DNA of 64,000 bases from Odiellus spinosus (GCA_963920705.1 OY987232.1:19933442-19997441), one strand, 5' to 3'; numbered from the stretch's first letter, positions 50,601-62,417 are shown. Notes: generated by a model not told the origin, from the sequence alone. Program-made: numbers and translations.

Positions 50601-53506
50601 GTTCCATCTTGCCTTGATGGAGAAGGTACGTTACTTTTTTTATCTAAGCCTTTGCGCTTTTAGGGTTTAGGCCTAAATAGATATTGGACCCTTGTTTTTA
50701 TTATTTTTTCCGTAGTATCCTAGTCTTTCAAGCGTAGTACAATTTCCCGGCAAAAAAACGTTCAATAATTTAAGCCGACAGTTCCTGGAAAAAAGAACGC
50801 ACCTGCTGAACACGTACCTACAAACGCTCTTATCGCATCATACGTTATCCAGTCATAAAGGATTACAAGCTACCGTTTTTCATTTTCTCGAACCGGGAAT
50901 GTACGATACTCGACAACGAAGGCAGTTTTCCAAAGCTGTAAATATTATTTCTAATTAATTTCGCTAATTTATGTCAATTAAATTGACATTTATTTAATTT
51001 TCTTAATTTTTTAGATGGGAACATTAGTTAGTCCGTTGAAACATTCCATGAAGTCAGTCGGGGATCGAGTCAAGACGATGCCCGATGTATTATTTGATGG
51101 TATTAAAGATGGCCTGACCAAAGTTTTAGGCGGAGGAGGTCCCGGACCCGGCGTTTCCAAAATATTACCAGGGGCTCTCAATCCGGCCGGATTTCCCATA
51201 GGTGGAAGTGAAAAAGTCGCAGCTGGTCTCGATATTGAGGTATTTAGTCTTTTTTTAAAACCAAAGTTATACACTTTTAAAAAATGGGGTCTCTAACCCT
51301 TTATATTCGATAATTTTGAGATTTTATCCCATAATTCCTATAGTTGGTTTGTTTTTGAGGCTATTTTACACGGGATGGATGATTTTAATCAAAATTGGAT
51401 TCATGTAAAAAATTGGGTCTCTAACCCTTTAAATTCGATAAATTTGAGATTTTATCTTATAATTCCTAGATTTGGTAGCTCAGGTTTGTTTTTGAGCTTT
51501 TTATACATGAGATGGATCATTTTAATGAATCAAAATTAGATTCATTTGAAAAAATTGGGCCCCTAACCCTTTAAATTTGAGATTTTATCCCATAATTCCT
51601 AGATTTGGTTGTGCGGTGTTGATTTTTAGCTATTTTATATGGGATGGATCATTTTATTAAGGCAATTTATTCTTTAAAATCCAAATTAGATTCATTTAAA
51701 AAAATTGGGCCTCTAACCCTTTAAAATGTATAAATTTCGGATTTTTGTCCCATAATTCCAATATTTGGAAGCAAGGAGTTGTTTTTGAGCTTTTTTACAT
51801 GGGATGGATAATTTTATTAAGGCAAAAGGTACTTTAAAATCAAAATTAGATTCACTTAAAAATAATTGGGCCTCTAACCCTTTAAAATCAATAAATTTCG
51901 GATTTTTATCCCATAATTACAATAATTGGCAGTGCAGAGTTGTTTTTAAGGATTTTTAACACCAGTTGGATGATTTTAATGACATAAGAGATCCTTTAAA
52001 GTCAAAGTTAGAGTCCCTAACCCTTTAAATGTGATAAATGTGAGATTTTATCTTATAATTCCTATATTTGGTAGCACAGAGTTGTTTTTGAGGGTATTTT
52101 ACATGTGATGAATATTTTTAGTAAAGCAATAGATACTTTAAAATCAAAATTACATTCATTTAAAAAAATTGGGTCTCTAACCCTTTAAATCTGATAAATT
52201 TGAGTTTTTATAATATCAATTGTACAAAACCCGTAATGTTTTGATTGTTTACGATTGATAGGAACCCGGCGCATGTTTTTAAACCGTAATTTTACTTATC
52301 AAGCGTAAATTTCAATAATTTAGGGTGACGACAACATTCCGTTGCGAATCGTTTTACTTTTAATGGACGAAGTATTTGATCTGAAAAGCAAAGACCAATG
52401 GTTTAGGCGAAGAATCGTAGTTCTTCTGAGACAAATAATCAAAGCCACTTACGGAGACACCATCAATAGAAAGATTTTAGATTACGTCGGATGGTTAACG
52501 TCCGCTGAACAATTTGCCGAATACGTTAAATCTTTTCGACAAAGTTTCTGGCCCAATGGTTCCATGGCTCTTCCTCAACCCGAACGGGATAATCATACGC
52601 GAATGAGAACGCGCGTTGCTGCCAAGATGATTCTTCTTTCCTCGATACCGGGTGAGTTTCATTTTTAATTCATTTTGATTAGTTTTAGGGAGAAATTGAG
52701 TTTAAAAATCAAAATTATCAAATAGAACTTAAATATTATTTTCGGAAACTTAAAAAAACCGTAAGAAAATAGTACAAAGACGTAAAATTTAATTTTTTAA
52801 CTTAAATATCTTAATTACGTACTAACTTAAATATTTAGCATTGTCAGTTTATAAATTATATTTTTTTACGGTCATGATAAGATTGAAAATATATTTTTTA
52901 CAGTTATGATAAGATTATAATGCATTTTATTGTTATGGTAAGATTATAATAATTTTCTTACTGTTATAGTAAGATTATATTTTTACAGCTATGATAAGAT
53001 TGAAAATGTATTGTTTTACGGCTATGATAAGATTGAAAATATATTTTTTATGTCTATTACAAGATTATAATTATTTTTTACGGTTATTGTAAGATTATAA
53101 AGTCGTGTATTTTTAACTTTCCGAAAATTCCATTGAAATTATATTTAATATTCAAGGAAAAAGAATCGGTTTCAGAATCCGATTAAATTTAATTTAATTT
53201 CTAGACGAATTAAAACACGTAATCGGAAGCGAAACAACTAGAAAAGGCGTTTTATCTATTTTCGAAATGTTTCAACAACCCGAATTAAATCGGCGTCTTT
53301 TGTTAGTTTTAATGGAAGGTATTTTAGAAATGCTTTTCCCCGATAATTACATGCCCGAGCTATTTCGTAGGCTGCATTCCGTGACCCCATTGACCCCGGT
53401 TGATCCCATTTTAAAATCGCCTCGAGGGGGAACCCCTAATCCCCCAAGCGACGTTCCCTCTAATAACCAAAGCGATTCCAAAGGCTCGTCAAACTCTCAA
53501 AGATGA
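47683..53506 (+). CDS. SNX13: Sorting nexin 13-type protein (PXA-RGS-PX-nexin C), complete
   Basis: Sixteen phase-consistent exons, 3117 bases, 1038 residues: 47683-47792, 47851-48296, 48365-48493, 48554-48642, 48773-48856, 49089-49230, 49299-49414, 49477-49576, 49636-49691, 49747-50152, 50209-50243, 50299-50625, 50716-50937, 51015-51239, 52324-52651, 53205-53506. N-terminal hydrophobic hairpin (about 5-48), then PXA from about 93 (RLTGAIIIDEPLQEV, VDDFASHLRLFRKAQAKL, CRDLVCTS, FTDPDYINQMIVWL). RGS spans about 375-545 (LFMLPFDVIL, LFLSEKASLRV), PX about 610-750 (WCIVRRYSDFHSFHLAL, FPGKKTFNNL), and nexin-C from about 832 (LLLMDEVFDLKSKDQWFRRR, ATYGDTINRK, WPNGSMALP). The order and motifs fit SNX13 better than SNX14, 19 or 25. 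By family it is anchored in the ER and contacts endosomes or lipid droplets. The start is the first ATG, directly after an acceptor-like ttacag, so the leader exon is upstream. Confidence 0.93.
49577..49635 (+). other. SNX13: GC-AG intron in the SNX13 gene
   Basis: The exon ends CATTG and the 59-base intron begins GCAAGT and ends atcag. The join keeps the RGS domain in frame (LHYFI|EFMTNKNAQGLVFFYHAIEG). Confidence 0.75.
51285..52215. repeat. About seven tandem copies of a 130-140 bp unit in a SNX13 intron
   Basis: Each unit carries TCTAACCCTTTAAATTCGAT, GAGATTTTATCCCATAATTC, TTGGTAGCGCAGAGTTGTTT-like and GATGGATGATTTTAAT words in fixed order. Units are diverged and some are shortened. All lie inside intron 51240-52323. 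Confidence 0.85.
52850..53105. repeat. Short tandem repeats in the last SNX13 intron
   Basis: About eight copies of a 30-35 base unit around TTTTACGGTTATGATAAGAT followed by TGAAAATATA or TATAAT. Confidence 0.8.
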
Positions 53507-53589
53507 CGCCAATCTCCTAACGGGAATGAAACTCAATGTCAATAATGGACAAAACATAAACGGACAAATACTTCGCGCGAAATTAGCGT

Positions 53590-54035
53590 CTCTTAGAGAG
53601 AAAATTCAACTTATTAAGTGATTTTTAATCATTTAAATAGGCCTAATCCAAAAGAAAACAAAAATTACAGACAAATATTAAACTAGAAATCAATTTAAAA
53701 CTTATCCCCAAAATAGGCTTAGCGAGATTCATCTAGATCTTGAATTTCTTCGCATTTAAGGGTCATCGACCAATGAGCAAAGGCTTAACGTTAATGTGTG
53801 ATATTGATAAGACTTACAATAACGTTTGATTGTTCGTTGACCCTTCAATTCGAAGAAATTCAGCTGATATCCATCAATCTCGCTAAGCCTATTTTCCGGA
53901 TTAAGTTTTAAATTAATTTCTAGTGTTAATTTTTGTTTGTAAATTTTTTTCTGATGGATTAGGTCTATTTAAACGATAAGTAATTGATTAAAAATCACTT
54001 AAATATTAGGTTGCATTCTCCCTTTAAGAGATGTG
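53590..54035. mobile_element. Foldback element, family B, directly after the SNX13 stop
   Basis: The left end CTCTTAGAGAGAAAATTCAA and right end GCATTCTCCCTTTAAGAGAT are inverted. Inner arms AATAGGCTTAGCGAGATTC and AATCTCGCTAAGCCTATTTT pair, as do AAATAGGCCTAATCCA and TGGATTAGGTCTATTT. It begins only about 85 bases after the stop codon at 53506, so it is likely inside the 3' UTR. Confidence 0.8.
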
Positions 54036-55299
54036 TGTTTAGATTCATCCATAAGTCAAAATGAGGGAAATTGAATGGCAAATATTCAACACAGGAACAA
54101 TATATACACTTCTGTAGATAGCCAAGGCTTAGCAACTTGGTTGTTACAGTTTAAGTAGATACAAACCGGCGACTGATTTCCGGCAGCTTGTGAAATTGAT
54201 CTCGGGGGGGCAAAATTCGCGAAATTAACCATGAAAGATTGAAAAAATTCAGAAATTGGTACAAAAAAACTTTTATTTTGGTCAAAATTTGGCCTAATTT
54301 TAAACTTTCAATAGAATTGAGCAAATATTTTGGTCGACTGCTGTTTAATTTGTGCTTTTTGGTCCAATTATAATGGAATTTTAAAATTAGGTCTAATTTT
54401 TACCAAATTATTTGATTTTTGGTAATTGGGAAAGCCATTGTCTTTGGTTATTTCATCGCATATTTTCAATTTTTCGACAAAACTGATTTTATCTACCATA
54501 AATGAATCAAAAACTTTATTGAGAAATTAATTTTGCCGATGTATTTGTCTGTTAATAGAAATTACTATTTTTGGGTCTAAGCCTATTTGTATTTCTTAAC
54601 GAAAACACCATTTTTTAGTTAATTTCTCAGTAATTATCCGTAACATAATATACTTTCGTATGAAATTCAAATTTAATGCCCAAAAAGAAGTTTTTTCCCC
54701 CAAAAAAAGTCCAAAGGTTTTCTTTAAAAGTGGCCAAAAATTGCTGATAAACGTCAAATAAGATCGGATGTTTGATGTTTTTTTTAATTTACCATCGTTT
54801 GTTTTGATGGTAAAAAAAGTCTGTAATTATTTTCTAGCTATTTCCAAACTTAGAAATTCTGTAAATAAAAATAAAACGAAAAAAATGAGTGTATTTAATA
54901 TATAGTATTTTAAAAATTGTAATTAGGGTTAAAAATCCTACAAATGTAAGGTAATCTATTCAAAATATATTGTTCATGGTCATTCGTTTTGATTTTATTC
55001 ATTCGCAGCTCTTAAAATTTAGCAGATTGCGCAAGGAAGGTGAGTTTTGCGGCCTCAACTTTTTTAGCACTCTTTTGAGAGAGATTTAGAATATTTTTTT
55101 AGCCTAGGTTTTCTAGCAGTTTGGATAATTAATTTATTTGCTGTTAATTAACCTAATAACAAGTGATTTTTTATCATTTAAAGGAACTATCTGCGATTTT
55201 AAAGCCCCTTTAAAGTCTACTTTTCGTTTAGCAGACGACACTGATCATAAATTGTACAGTTACAGCTGTGTGTAAGAGATGATTTTAAACAAGTAAATG

Positions 55300-55415
55300 T
55301 CAGAGCAGATAACGCCTCTAAATAGGCCTAATCCACCTGTAAACAATTTCCAAAATAGAAACCAATTTAAATCTAAACTCTATGAATCCAGCTAAGCCTA
55401 TTTTCCCGGGAAGTT
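55300..55415. mobile_element. Partial family B foldback
   Basis: Contains AAATAGGCCTAATCCACCTG, TAAACAATTTCCAAAATAGA and the arm GAATCCAGCTAAGCCTATTT. It lacks the central part seen in the 25284 and 61965 copies. Confidence 0.6.
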
Positions 55416-57539
55416 TTAAACTATTGACTGGTGTATGTATATAGCTCCTTCTGGCGAGAGAGTTTTTGGTTAACTATGACGTCATAATGTCTAATTTCAT
55501 TCCAAACGTGGCGAGCACCAAAGATAGGCAAGATATTTTTAGATAACGGCATATTTTTATTCCCCTAAAACCCATTAGGATAAAACAAGGTAAAAACAAA
55601 TATTTGCATTAATATGCGCGTGCGCTGAATTAATTTTATCGATCTAATCAAATGTTTTTTTCCAGACTTTACAACGAGTCAGCTTGCTCTTTACACACCG
55701 AGCCTACGTTACGTGAAGTTCTAGCTATAATCCCTCGGAGGTTAAAGGTTAGGTTTTGTAACGCTTGCTTGGTTTCGTAACCTTCGCAAGATCCGTAGGA
55801 CATTTCCATCCCAAGCTCGACTCGAAATGTAATTGTGATATTTAATAAGCCTAATAATTAGAATATTTAACCCTAAATCGCAATTTTAGTATCTAGTCGC
55901 GATTGATTAAAATAGTTCGCGTCTTATGGGATTAATTTATTCCGAAATGAAATACGCGCCGAAGATTTGACAGTCTTTAAGCCTCGGCTCCGTTCAGCAT
56001 CAGTTCTTGGAATCGTGGATATAAAAATTCAAATTAACTAGCTTCGACACCAGGTTCGCTAAAATCGCTAGAATAACTTAAAAGTGGAAGAAGTGATAAT
56101 CTGTGGAACTCCATCTATCGGTAAACTTCGTCAACTGTGTATTTTCGTCACTTCATCGGGAGAATTAGTGTAGATTAGACCGTGAAAATTTTCGCGCTAA
56201 GTTGAACGTTTCATTTCGGTTTGCGGAGATTCGGGAAGTCATTAATCCGTGTAATTGATGATCTTGAATATCCGGACTAAGCCGGAAATCTCGGGGATTA
56301 AACAATAGTCTGGATATTAGTGCAAGATTACGGTACAGTTAACAACTGAGCCTGGTATTCGTTGGCAACCTCCAGGCGTTTTTTATCAACCAATCAACCA
56401 CGTCTCGGATACAAGACGTCTTAATTGGAAACGCAAGTTTTAATCAGGTAATAATTTGAAGTTTTATTAAATTAAATCATGATTAAACCTATTCTTTCGA
56501 GGGAGACTTAATTACAAAAGGGTATTTTTAAGAAGCGTTGATTTGGCGGCAAAATTATTTCATAAAATGTAAAAATTGCTTCGGAGATGAGAATCAATTG
56601 CAATCTATCATTTTTGAAAGATTATGATTAATCTCATGATTATGAAAGATTAACAGTGGTTGACAAAACATTTACTGCTTAATATAATTAGCAAAATTGC
56701 CAAATTATGTCCAAGAGTGACGGCAAATTAGGTAATACAATTTGGAGTTTCCATTGTAGTCAATGAGAGGTCAAGGTTTATGACCCGCAGCTTATATCAT
56801 GTGATTTCAATTGTAATGGGTTTTCATTGCTGGACAATGACGTAATAATTTTACCAATGGAAAACGGGGCTGTCACAGCAGGGTGTCAATTGTAAAAAAA
56901 TGCATTGATGTTTGCCTCATGCTCTTTGCTATCGTTATAATAATTTCGTTAGCCTAAAATTCGTCTATTTTCGTACCGGAAGTGATGATGAAATTCCCGG
57001 TTGAATTTAGGCCAAATATTTTTTATTTTCCTACGCTTTTAATTTGAATTTACCTTTACCCCCAAATTTTATTTAAATGAGGCCTTGGTTAGTTTTAACC
57101 CAATTCTTTTGAACTTTGATGAAAGATATTGATTTAAAATTACTTGAAAACTTGAAACTATTTAGTACAAAATTTATAGACATTTTCTTTTAAGGAGCTA
57201 TTATTTTCATAACGTGATGTATTTTAAAAGGCATAAATTACTCATTTTCGAAAGAAAACGAGCTCTTTAAAATTATAATTTTGAAAATGTGTTCGTTGGT
57301 TGGCGTCTGACAATCTGAAGTGAAGTGTAGTGTCGTGAACTTCCGAGTGGGATTAAAAGGCGAAGTAGACTAGCTGAAGGAAAGTCTAGTTCGCTAATTA
57401 CAGCCCTCTTCCCATTTCAAACTTAAATCGATACTTACAAGGGAGGATAAGGTTACCTTTTTTAGTTACGCAAAAACTTGATTTTCGTTACTTAAGCGCT
57501 TACGGTTACGGGAGCTGTTCAAAGACAGGGGCTTCACCA

Positions 57540-57990
57540 GACTTTATTCTTTGTCCATTCCTTACTAGACTTTAGTATTTGTCCACTTATTACTTGACTT
57601 TAGTCTTTGTCCATTCCTTTCTTGACTGTCTTGGTCCATTACTTGCTATATTTTGCCTTGGTCCATCCTAACTATACTTTGTCTTTGTCCATTCCTTACT
57701 AGACTTTACTCTTTGTCCATCCTTATCCTAGACTTTGCCTTTGTCCATTCCTTACTAGTCTTTGCCTTTGTCCATTCCTTACTAGTCTTTGCCTTTGTCC
57801 ATTCCTTACTAGTCTTTGCCTTTGTCCATTCCTTACTAGTCTTTGCCTTTGTCCATTCCTTACTAGTCTTTGCCTTTGTCCATTCCTTACTCGACTTTGC
57901 CTTTGTCCATTCCTTACTAGACTTTGCCTTTGTCCATCCTAACTAGTCTTTGTCTTTATCCATCCTAATTAGATTTTGACTTTTTCCATC
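57540..57990. repeat. 27-bp minisatellite
   Basis: About fifteen copies of a unit containing CTTTGCCTTTGTCCATTCCT, most 27 bases with some 20-24 base variants. The 27-base stretch keeps a + frame open (repeated FAFVHSLL) but the irregular units break frame, and there is no signal peptide or splice context. Confidence 0.9.
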
Positions 57991-59124
57991 CTTATTTAAT
58001 TTTGTCTATTTCTGCCAACAAGATATTTCGATTCAAATGGATGGCTTATTTAATTATCATTTTATATTTGACCTTGAAAACGTCGTCTCTTTGCGTAACT
58101 ATCGTTATCGTACGAACCAGCTTGTTTTCATTATTTTAACAAGAGCAAAAACAAATATTAGTCGATGTAGTTTTGAAGTGATAATGAAACACGTAAAGAG
58201 TTTAGTAGATTTAAAATAGTTTCTCATTAGTCTATAAAAACAGTTAATTAACAAAGCTTTAATAATTATTTATCAAAGTAACAGCGTAATAGCGTCGAAA
58301 GTAGTCTTTACAAATAGTTCGTATATCTGGGGACGTGGAGAGAAGAGAGATAGTTTTTCTTCGCTCTAATCTATGCTAGAAAAAATATAACCACATCCAA
58401 ATTTATTTTAGCAAATATTTTAGGACCCTTTTTTGTTTGATTCGAACAAATTTTCAGTCATTTTTATCCACGTTTTACATTGGGGTGGTTTAGTCTCGAC
58501 CATCCCAGGGATTTTAAAAAGGTACAAGGGAATTGAGGGTTAAAAATCAATGTCGGAAGTGGGCTTTTGTTCCCTCGGCTACACGACTCGGTAATATTTA
58601 GTATCATAAGTGTATTATATAATAATAAGTCTGCCATCTTGTCGTATTGAATAATATAAGCCATAATATTCTCTTGAATCAGAACAAGATTCACCATCTT
58701 TAATATGTCATTTACTTAAGATCCTGGCGTTCGTAAGCGATCTCTAACGGCAAATAGAGGTTAAATACGTCAAGGTATTTGAATAACAATGATATAGTCT
58801 TAGCCAATTAGTGTGGCTTTAGTTTTAACGTAATAAGTTCGCAAAAACATGATTTTTGAATTTATCAATCTTTTGCTTGAGTTTTGTTTTTAAGCACCTG
58901 TCTCAGTGTCTGTCTGTATTCTTTCGCGCATGCGCTTAATCTCTTTTCATATCTATTTTGTTGTCCTTAACACGGTCTCTACTTCTTCAAGGCAACCCAT
59001 ATAGATTTAAAAGCATGGAGAACAAATACCCTATAGGAGTACCCATTATGGGTTGAATATTTTACCTCGTGGTAATGGTAAATAATGTTGGTAAAATTTT
59101 TGGAGGGCTTTAGTTTGATGGTCA

Positions 59125-59265
59125 AGATCTTAGGCATCAAATACAGGCCTATTCTTTTAATGTTAACACATTACAAAGTCTGTTGAAGGCAGAAATAATA
59201 TGATTGGTCGGATTTTATATTTACTAAAATTCAAATTTTACCATGAAATTAATTTAAATACCAAA
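59125..59265. mobile_element. Partial family A element
   Basis: Carries GGTCAAGATCTTAGGCATCA, TTACAAAGTCTGTTGAAGGC and ATATGATTGGTCGGATTTTA, matching the core and right arm of the element at 9195-9510. The left arm is missing. Confidence 0.75.
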
Positions 59266-60159
59266 AAATTTGAACAGGGCCAAATCTTTCAGCCACTATC
59301 GTAATTACCCTTGCCCCACATAAATTTAAACCACCATAATAAATTAGAGCAAGTATTGGATCTACTTTATCAATGAAGTTTAGCATTATTTATCACTCCG
59401 CCATATTATTAAATGCAGTGTAAACTATCTCGTGTAAACATAAGCGGGTATTTCGAGGCTAACTCCGTAAATAAACTAGAGAAATTCTTTGAACTAAATA
59501 CATTTAAAAACCAGCGTGCCACACCTGTAATAATTTCCCACGAACATTTATTTTCATTGCTTCAATTAATTTAAATATTATTGTAAAAACAAATGTATAT
59601 AAGCGCTCAGAATTGTTTCGCTCACAATGAAACTTAAGTTCTATATGCCTAGAGAGTCTGTTTTTAATTTGCACCTAGTGTATTGTTATTTTTAACAAAC
59701 ATTGTAACTGGAAATAGAGTTAAGCCTAATTAAAATAAACAAGAATTATGCCCTAAGACCTGACTTCTATGTTGTAGGGAAGAAAAATTGCCATATTCAA
59801 ATGAAGACAAAGAGTATGTAATTGCAAAAGTTTTTATTGATTGCTCTTTAAGTAAGATGCGTTTGTCTAGCGAAACTAGAAATTAATTTTTCAGAAAAAA
59901 AAGGAAAAAAATATTACTTAAGATACTTGTCCGTGTTAAAAGTAATTCATTTTCTTAATATTTTGAAAGTGGGTTAAAGTTCTAACGTATTAATTAATTT
60001 TTCATTAAATTAACTATCGAATTTTTTCGGGTTTTTAAATAAAAACGTGTGTTTTGTATTTTTAGTAATATTTTTTTTTTTTCCTTTTTTCTATGAAAAT
60101 CTAACTTTAAAAATACTTAAAAAGGTGTAAATGGGCCAATTCAAACCCCCAATACCAAA

Positions 60160-60280
60160 CGTCTATGACTTTCTCACATAAAAGTAAACAACGCCCCGTA
60201 TCTCAATACTATCAGACTCAGTAAAGGTCCATAAAAATAGACAAAAAAGTCATCATCCCTGTCTCTGACAGTTTACCTTT
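60160..60280. repeat. Dispersed repeat, family E, copy 2
   Basis: CATAAAAGTAAACAACGCCC, ACTATCAGACTCAG and AAAAAGTCATCATCCCTGTC match 14430-14530. Non-coding. Confidence 0.65.
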
Positions 60281-60920
60281 AAATAAATTATTGGTATTAT
60301 TAATTACAGACCTTAATTAAATATTTAAAAAAAAATTAAGAGCACTGTAACACGATCTTAATATAATTTTTCAAACCCTTATAATTTCCCGTTTGAAACC
60401 ATATTACCGTCTGCAAATTGATTTAGGCTTAGTTGGTCTTAAGCCCCCTGTTAATTCCCTCGCTGTTTATTTAGAGTTATCGGGTTATCCGGTTTTAAAG
60501 CTCTCCTAGACAAACAACTCGCGCAATTTTCAATTGGGATTAAAATCCTTGTAAGGCTTCAATCGTAAGGGATTATATCCCTTCAACTCCAACTCAATGA
60601 AAGACTTCAACCATTTCTAGTAAATAAAATTTTTAGCTCCAAGTCTTCGTTTAAAAAAATTAAGACTGAATCTAATAACAGCCTTAAAATTAAAACTTGC
60701 GTATCAATTATTGGTGCTTTTACATTATTTATCAATGCGCCCTACCTTTCCCTTAAGTACGCGATTAACTTGAAATGTTTCTAACTAGAACAGATGGTGT
60801 TTTTCTTCTAATAATATAAGGGTAAACCAAATTGTGAACTGGAGATTATCAAGATAAGAAAAAAACAGTCTGGCTTATTTTAGGATCAAGTGACGCTGCT
60901 TTCTTTCGATCGACCAAACA

Positions 60921-61208
60921 CAGGGTTGCCACGGGTCAGGGAAAAGTCAGGGAATTTGAAAATGAGCCAAAAAAGTCAGAGAATTTTAAGATAGTTTAAA
61001 AAGTTTGGGAATTTAAAGATCTTTCAAGAAACCAGGAAATTGCGATCATTATCCGCGGATTGGATTCTCAGGTGACGGCGTGTCAGTTGTATAAATTAGA
61101 ACAAAGATACGCCTGCAGTTTGGCCAACGCCAAAATTGGTAGTATTAGTGGAAAAGGTCAGGGAAAAACCTGCAATTTGAATCTTAAAAAACTGTGGCAA
61201 CCCTGCCA
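60921..61208. mobile_element. Non-autonomous element with CAGGGTTGCCA/TGGCAACCCTG ends, copy 2
   Basis: Inverted ends CAGGGTTGCCACGG and CTGTGGCAACCCTG. The inside has GTCAGGGAA words and ATTATCCGCGGATTGGATTC, continuing with GGTGACGGCGTGTCAGTTGT, all shared with the 19598 element. A 71-codon ORF overlaps it (61060-61275), but its reading includes element ends and shows no known domain. Confidence 0.8.
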
Positions 61209-61794
61209 GGCTATTTTAATTTATTATTTATTTATTTATTTTTGCATATTTTGGTGTAAGACTTGTTATAAATAAATATTTAAATTATTCTTGGACCAAT
61301 ATCAAAGATCGCATTTATTATTTGTAATCGTGAATAAACGGACAGTGGTCATCTTTAAAATATATTCGAGATTAAGTAGTTATTAAGCGATATTTATTTA
61401 CATTAGTAAATAAGGCTATGCGTATTGATACATAATGTTAAATCTCGTAGAATATATAAAATCAAAGTCAACTCGTCTTGGCTTCTATATTCTTGGCGAG
61501 CCCGGTCGAAAGGTCAACCAATCTTTTCGCTTTTTTGCGTCATAGGTATAAGTTAGATGCATCTAGATACTCCCTGGGCTCGCTTCGAGCTTAGAACTCG
61601 TTTCTAGTCTCAGGTTGGAGATCTAGATTTGGGTTGGCTTCGTCGTCAGGACAACGGGATGTTCCAATCTTAGCGCTCTTCACAGTCGAACTCTTAAAAC
61701 AACGACATATTTTACTGAAGTTCAAGTATCCATTGCTACACTTATTAGGAAAAAAATTACACCCTATTTAAAGGGAAACTTGCAGCTAAAAATT

Positions 61795-61965
61795 TAATTT
61801 GTTTTCGGAATCAGCGTGTTCTAAAACGTATTCCAGAAATTATTCCACAATTTTTAGACACATTTTTCGTGTTTAAAATAATTTCTTGGTTAAATTTTAA
61901 GTTTAAGTAAATAAAGAATCCGACTAATCATATTATATCAACCTAGGAAAATGTAAGGTACTTAA
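61795..61965. mobile_element. Partial family A element (diverged)
   Basis: Carries ACAATTTTTAGACACATTTT, TCGTGTTTAAAATAATTTCT and AATCCGACTAATCATATTAT, matching the left arm of the 9195 element; the right arm is lost. A fourth, older trace lies at about 13140-13220. Confidence 0.6.
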
Positions 61966-62270
61966 AGGGACAATGAAACCTAATAACAAGTGTTTTTATC
62001 GTTTAAATAGGCCTAATCCAACAGTAAACCAAATTTACGAACAAATATTAAACTAGAAATAAATTTAAAACTTACCCAAGAAATAGGCTTAGCTGGATTC
62101 ACGGAGATCAGCTGAATTTCTTCGCGTTTAAGGGTCATCGACCAATCAGCGAACGCCCTCTTTGAAACGAGATCTAGAGAGGCTATAAATAAAATTTGAT
62201 TGATCCTTGACCCTTCAATATACTTATAAACGTGAATTCAGCTAAGCCTAATTTGATTCCATTTTTAATT
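61965..62270. mobile_element. Foldback element, family B, just upstream of EPAC
   Basis: Left end TTAAAGGGACAATGAAACCT; inner words AAATAGGCCTAATCCAACAG, AATAGGCTTAGCTGGATTCA, GAATTTCTTCGCGTTTAAGG and TGACCCTTCAATA, ending with GAATTCAGCTAAGCCTAATT. It lies about 300 bases before the EPAC start codon, so it may be in the promoter or leader. Confidence 0.8.
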
Positions 62271-62417
62271 GTATACCTAGTGTATTTAATTTGATTTTTC
62301 TTTGTTTTCTTTATCGAATAGGATTTGATTGGCGTGATTGTTCGTTAGTTCAGACGCTTGTCGATGATATCTAATGTAATTGGTGGATATCTTGGATCTT
62401 GACGTATGACGGACGTT

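Noticed and set aside
57653..57946. 97-codon ORF with FAFVHSLLV repeats
   Set aside because: Produced by a 27-bp minisatellite. Unit lengths vary outside the ORF and break frame; no promoter, signal peptide or splice pattern like the nested gene at 35 kb.
61060..61275. 71-codon ORF within the TIR element
   Set aside because: It overlaps a repeat with inverted ends and runs past its end into flanking DNA; not a gene as read.
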